The notes under the pieces are model-generated. The model had not been told where the DNA came from and searched no databases. It was given only the letters and a program-made list of their open reading frames with translations. Source: an uncultured Eubacteriales bacterium (GTDB lineage: Bacteria; Bacillota; Clostridia; Oscillospirales; CAG-272). Taken from it: a DNA stretch of 9,294 bases. The DNA lies in the NCBI GenBank assembly GCA_934446285.1, contig CAKSEI010000045.1, positions 1 through 9,294 of the forward strand, given 5' to 3'. Positions 6,605 to 9,294 of this stretch are shown piece by piece (within the stretch, counting starts at the first letter, position 1; each line of letters opens with the position of its first letter). The translations under genes and the position numbers were made by a program.

Positions 6605-7402
6605 TTATTTTTTCATTTCGAGCGTGCGCTTATATGCCGCCGTGACTGAATTCATCACCGCATTGCGGAAAGCGCCGTCCTCAAGTGCATGAACGCCGGC
6701 TATGGTGGTGCCCGCGGGGCTGCACACGTCGTCCTTTAATTTTTCGGGATGTGTTCCCGTCTGCTCGAGAGTTTTTACCGTTCCGAGAACGGTCTGCAAA
6801 GCGTACATACGAGCGCTCGCGCGCGGTACGCCGCATTCTACCGCCCCGTCGGCGAGAGCCTGCACAAACATGCATACATAGGCAGGTCCGCAGCCCGTGA
6901 GTGCGCTCGCAGCATCTATCAGTGACTCTGATATCTCATCTGTTTTTCCCGCGCACGAGAGCAGCTCCTTTACCGTCTCGATGCGCCCGTGCTCCGTGCC
7001 TTCGGCGGCACATACGAGTATCATGCCTTCGCCCGCTCCTACAGCCATGTTCGGCATTATTCTCACCACGTCGCATCCGCCCGCAAGGGAAGAGATATAT
7101 CCCGTGCCGAGCCCCGCAGCCATGGTAATAAGCAGCGGCTTATCCGTGCGCATGGCAAGAGCACCCGAAATGCCGACAAGCATTTTCTCCATCATCTGCG
7201 GCTTGACGCCGAGAAAAATACAGCCGCACTCACGTGCGAGAGTGGTATTGTCGCACACTTTCACCCCGTATTCGGACGAATACTTATCCGTCTTTTCGCG
7301 TGAGCTGTCGGCGATATAAATATCCTCCGCCCGATTTTTCTTAAGCACCGCACGCAAAAGCGCGCCGCCCATATTTCCTACACCTATAAATCCTATTTTC
7401 AT
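6605..7402 (-). CDS. proC: Pyrroline-5-carboxylate reductase
   Basis: Last step of proline synthesis: NAD(P)H-dependent reduction of 1-pyrroline-5-carboxylate to L-proline in the cytoplasm. The 265 residues match the usual family length. The N-terminal Rossmann dinucleotide motif is GFIGVGNMGGAL (4-15), followed by FLGVKPQ (63-69) and RIMPNMAVGAGEGM (114-127). The dimerisation and substrate-binding C-terminal domain has ALTGCGPAYVCMFVQAL (167-183) and the family signature SPAGTTIAGVHALEDGAFR (228-246). The common MPNTP is MPNMA here and SPGGTT is SPAGTT; both are mild changes unlikely to abolish activity. The start follows the proA stop after 3 nt, with AGAGG seven bases ahead of the ATG inside the end of proA, indicating co-translation with proA. 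Confidence 0.97.
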   Translation of the reverse strand: MKIGFIGVGNMGGALLRAVLKKNRAEDIYIADSSREKTDKYSSEYGVKVCDNTTLARECGCIFLGVKPQMMEKMLVGISGALAMRTDKPLLITMAAGLGTGYISSLAGGCDVVRIMPNMAVGAGEGMILVCAAEGTEHGRIETVKELLSCAGKTDEISESLIDAASALTGCGPAYVCMFVQALADGAVECGVPRASARMYALQTVLGTVKTLEQTGTHPEKLKDDVCSPAGTTIAGVHALEDGAFRNAVMNSVTAAYKRTLEMKK

Positions 7403-7405
7403 CTT

Positions 7406-8662
7406 TTAACCTCTTATATTGCCGTTTCCTGTCACAAGATATTTATATGTAGTAAGCTCCTCAAGTCCCATAGGACCTCTCGCGTGAAGCTTCTGCGTTG
7501 AAATACCCATCTCGCAGCCGAGTCCGAACTGACCGCCGTCGGTAAAACGCGTTGACGCATTGACATAGACAGCCGCGCTGTCGACCGTCTGCCTGAAGAA
7601 ATCCGCGGCCCGCTCGTCACGCGTTATTATCGCGTCACTGTGGTGAGTCGAGTGGGACGCTATATGAGATACCGCCTCCTTTACGTCATCGACAATGTGC
7701 ACAGCCATTATATAGTCGAGAAATTCCGTATCAAAATCCCTCTCCCCCGCGCGCACACCGTCGATTATCTCTGCCGCCTCCGCGTCAAGACGCAGCTCAA
7801 CGGGCACAAGTGACTTTTCCGCACGCTCATCGCACAGTCTCTTTTTTAATCTCGGCAAAAAGTCCTCCGCGATATCGCGGTTAACGAGCAGAACCTCCGC
7901 CGCGTTGCACACTGACGGACGCGAGCACTTTGCGTTCTCGGTTATATCAAGTGCCATACCGATATCCGCATCCGCGTCAACGTAGATGTGGCATATTCCC
8001 GTGCCCGTCTCTATGCACGGCACGGTAGCTTGCTCAAGGCAGGAGCGTATAAGCCCCGCCCCGCCGCGAGGTATAAGTAAATCGACCTTTCCGTTTGCTG
8101 TCATGAGTGCATGAGCGCCCTCGCGCGTGGATTCCTCCACGAGCATGACTCTATCGGGGTTTATACCGCTCTTTTCAAGTCCCGCACGCATGGCGTCGGT
8201 GACAGCCGAGGCACTTCTCATAGCGTCTCTGCCGCTGCGGAGAATGCAGACGTTCCCGCTCTTGAGCGCGAGCGCCGCCGCGTCCGAGGTTACGTTCGGT
8301 CTGCTCTCGTATATAATGGCGATAACGCCGAAGGGCACGGAGACCTTTCTTATATCAAGTCCCTCCGGGCGCTCGGTATGAAGAAGCGTCCTGCCCACCG
8401 GGTCGGGCAGAGCAGCTACCTCTCTCATTCCCCGCGCCATGTCGTCTATTCTTCCGCGCGTCAGGCGCAGTCTGTCGAGCATGGTGTCGGAAATTCTCCC
8501 GCGCGCGCCCTCTATATCCTTTTCGTTCTCCGTGAGGATAGCGTCCGCGTGTGCGCACAGCTCGTCCGCCATATTGAGAAGAGCAGCATTTTTCTCCTCC
8601 GAGGTAAGAAAATGTGCCTTTTCCCTTACGGCGCTGTCAAGAATATCGTTTATATCTCTCAT
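7406..8662 (-). CDS. proA: Gamma-glutamyl phosphate reductase (glutamate-5-semialdehyde dehydrogenase)
   Basis: Second step of proline synthesis: NADPH-dependent reduction of gamma-glutamyl phosphate to glutamate-5-semialdehyde, which cyclises to the ProC substrate. The 418 residues match the family length. An aldehyde dehydrogenase-like fold is shown by FGVIAIIYESRPNVTSDAAA (111-130), LIPRGGAGLI (196-205), ETGTGICHIYVD (218-229) and the catalytic Cys252 in KCSRPSVCNAAEVLLV. The C-terminus carries VYVNASTRFTDGG, FGLGCEMGIS and KLHARGPMGLEELTTYKY. The loop usually written LRGGKEA is LRSGRDA here (141-147). The ATG overlaps the proB TGA as ATGA, with GGGAG 11 bases upstream, consistent with translational coupling and with the ProA-ProB complex known in other bacteria, which shields the labile acyl phosphate. 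Confidence 0.98.
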   Translation of the reverse strand: MRDINDILDSAVREKAHFLTSEEKNAALLNMADELCAHADAILTENEKDIEGARGRISDTMLDRLRLTRGRIDDMARGMREVAALPDPVGRTLLHTERPEGLDIRKVSVPFGVIAIIYESRPNVTSDAAALALKSGNVCILRSGRDAMRSASAVTDAMRAGLEKSGINPDRVMLVEESTREGAHALMTANGKVDLLIPRGGAGLIRSCLEQATVPCIETGTGICHIYVDADADIGMALDITENAKCSRPSVCNAAEVLLVNRDIAEDFLPRLKKRLCDERAEKSLVPVELRLDAEAAEIIDGVRAGERDFDTEFLDYIMAVHIVDDVKEAVSHIASHSTHHSDAIITRDERAADFFRQTVDSAAVYVNASTRFTDGGQFGLGCEMGISTQKLHARGPMGLEELTTYKYLVTGNGNIRG

Positions 8663-9294
8663 GCGTTTTTTCTCTCCCTTAAAAATCTCGTGCCGACACC
8701 CTCTCCGTTAACTGCGTCGTATAAAAGCTCGGGCTGCGCTCCGTTCATTATCACCATATCGCAGCCCGCCTCGGTGCAAATGCGCGCGGCATGGAGCTTT
8801 GTTATCATTCCTCCCGTACCGAGGCGGCTGCCCGCCCCGCCGGCGAGAGACTCCACCTCTTCCGTAAGCCTCTCTACTACGGGTATGAGACGTGCCTGCG
8901 GATCGGAGTGCGGGTCGGCTGTGTAAAGCCCGTCTATGTCCGAGAGAAGAATGAGCAAATCCGCCTGCGCGTCGACCGCGACAAGAGCCGACAAGGTGTC
9001 GTTGTCTCCGACGTTTATCTCGTCCGTCGCAACGGTATCGTTCTCGTTCACTACGGGTATTACGTCCATCTCAAGCAGACGCGAGAGGGTATTCTTAAAG
9101 TTTCTGTTCCTCTCCTCATCGCGGAAGTCCGCTCCCGTCATGAGTATCTGGGCGACCGTATGGTTATGGTCGGAGAATAGCTTGTCATAAGTATACATAA
9201 GCTCGCACTGACCGACGGCTGCCGCCGCCTGCTTGCCGGGGATATCCGTCGGGCGCGTGGAGAAGTGCAGCTTGCCGACGCCTATGGCGATAGC
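8659..9294 (-). CDS. proB: Glutamate 5-kinase, N-terminus beyond window edge
   Basis: First and usually feedback-controlled step of proline synthesis: ATP-dependent phosphorylation of glutamate to gamma-glutamyl phosphate. 211 codons are visible; about 50-60 N-terminal residues, including the first nucleotide-binding glycine motif, lie past the right edge. The frame is open to the edge, beginning AIAIGVGKLHFSTRPTDIPG and continuing AAAAVGQCELMYTYDKLF, so the internal Met at 9198 is not the start. Amino acid kinase motifs are VIPVVNENDTV, INVGDNDTLSALVA, LLSDIDGLYTADP and the ATP-binding GTGGMITKLHAA. The protein ends at FLRERKNA, directly after the kinase domain, so it has no C-terminal PUA domain, unlike E. 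coli ProB. It heads the proB-proA-proC run; any upstream regulator such as a T-box would be outside the window. Confidence 0.97.
   Translation of the reverse strand, partial: AIAIGVGKLHFSTRPTDIPGKQAAAAVGQCELMYTYDKLFSDHNHTVAQILMTGADFRDEERNRNFKNTLSRLLEMDVIPVVNENDTVATDEINVGDNDTLSALVAVDAQADLLILLSDIDGLYTADPHSDPQARLIPVVERLTEEVESLAGGAGSRLGTGGMITKLHAARICTEAGCDMVIMNGAQPELLYDAVNGEGVGTRFLRERKNA

Noticed and set aside
6593..6616. GCGC-TCC-GCGC hairpin followed by a T-rich run near the end of proC
   Set aside because: The stem is only four pairs and the T-run is on the plus strand, where there is no gene. It does not terminate the minus-strand operon.
6897..9190. Plus-strand open frames opposite proC, proA and proB
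   Set aside because: They are antisense to conserved enzymes, with low-complexity Ser/Arg-rich translations and no family resemblance.
9196..9198. Internal ATG of proB as the true start
   Set aside because: The frame continues upstream to the window edge with conserved kinase sequence (RPTDIPG, AAAAVGQCEL), so the real start lies outside.

Overview
All recognisable genes lie on the minus strand, so transcription runs from high to low coordinates. The window looks like chromosomal DNA of a strict or facultative anaerobe, most likely a gut-type Clostridia/Firmicutes. The reasons are a clostridial-type pyruvate:ferredoxin oxidoreductase, strong GGAGG/AGGAG ribosome-binding sites, tightly packed overlapping genes and a moderately high GC content. 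The taxon is inferred; no rRNA or other marker is present.

The right two thirds (window end down to 3453) hold a tightly spaced run of six genes: proB (glutamate 5-kinase, 5' end outside the window), proA (gamma-glutamyl phosphate reductase), proC (pyrroline-5-carboxylate reductase), a PHP-domain metal-dependent phosphoesterase, a membrane PAP2-family phosphatase and a family 2 glycoside hydrolase. proB/proA and PHP/PAP2 share ATGA stop-start overlaps. proA/proC are 3 nt apart, proC/PHP 30 nt apart, and PAP2/GH2 abut as TAGATG. The first three genes form the complete glutamate-to-proline pathway. The last three appear to be co-transcribed passengers without an obvious link to proline. The run ends in a pair of hairpins, one of which looks like an intrinsic terminator.

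The left third (3226 down to 1) is nifJ/por, pyruvate:ferredoxin (flavodoxin) oxidoreductase. Its start is inside the window and about the last 100 residues lie beyond the left edge. It has its own probable promoter (TTGACG-17-TATGAA) and a roughly 85-nt leader with a GC-rich dyad and a short AT palindrome. The enzyme links glycolytic pyruvate to acetyl-CoA and reduced ferredoxin.

There are no RNA genes, CRISPR arrays, insertion sequences or phage genes visible. The longest gene-free stretch is 226 bp (3227-3452), and it is accounted for by terminator, promoter and leader elements. This is mostly ordinary core metabolism. I did not find a convincing new system; the findings are modest points about gene linkage, regulatory structure and motif deviations.
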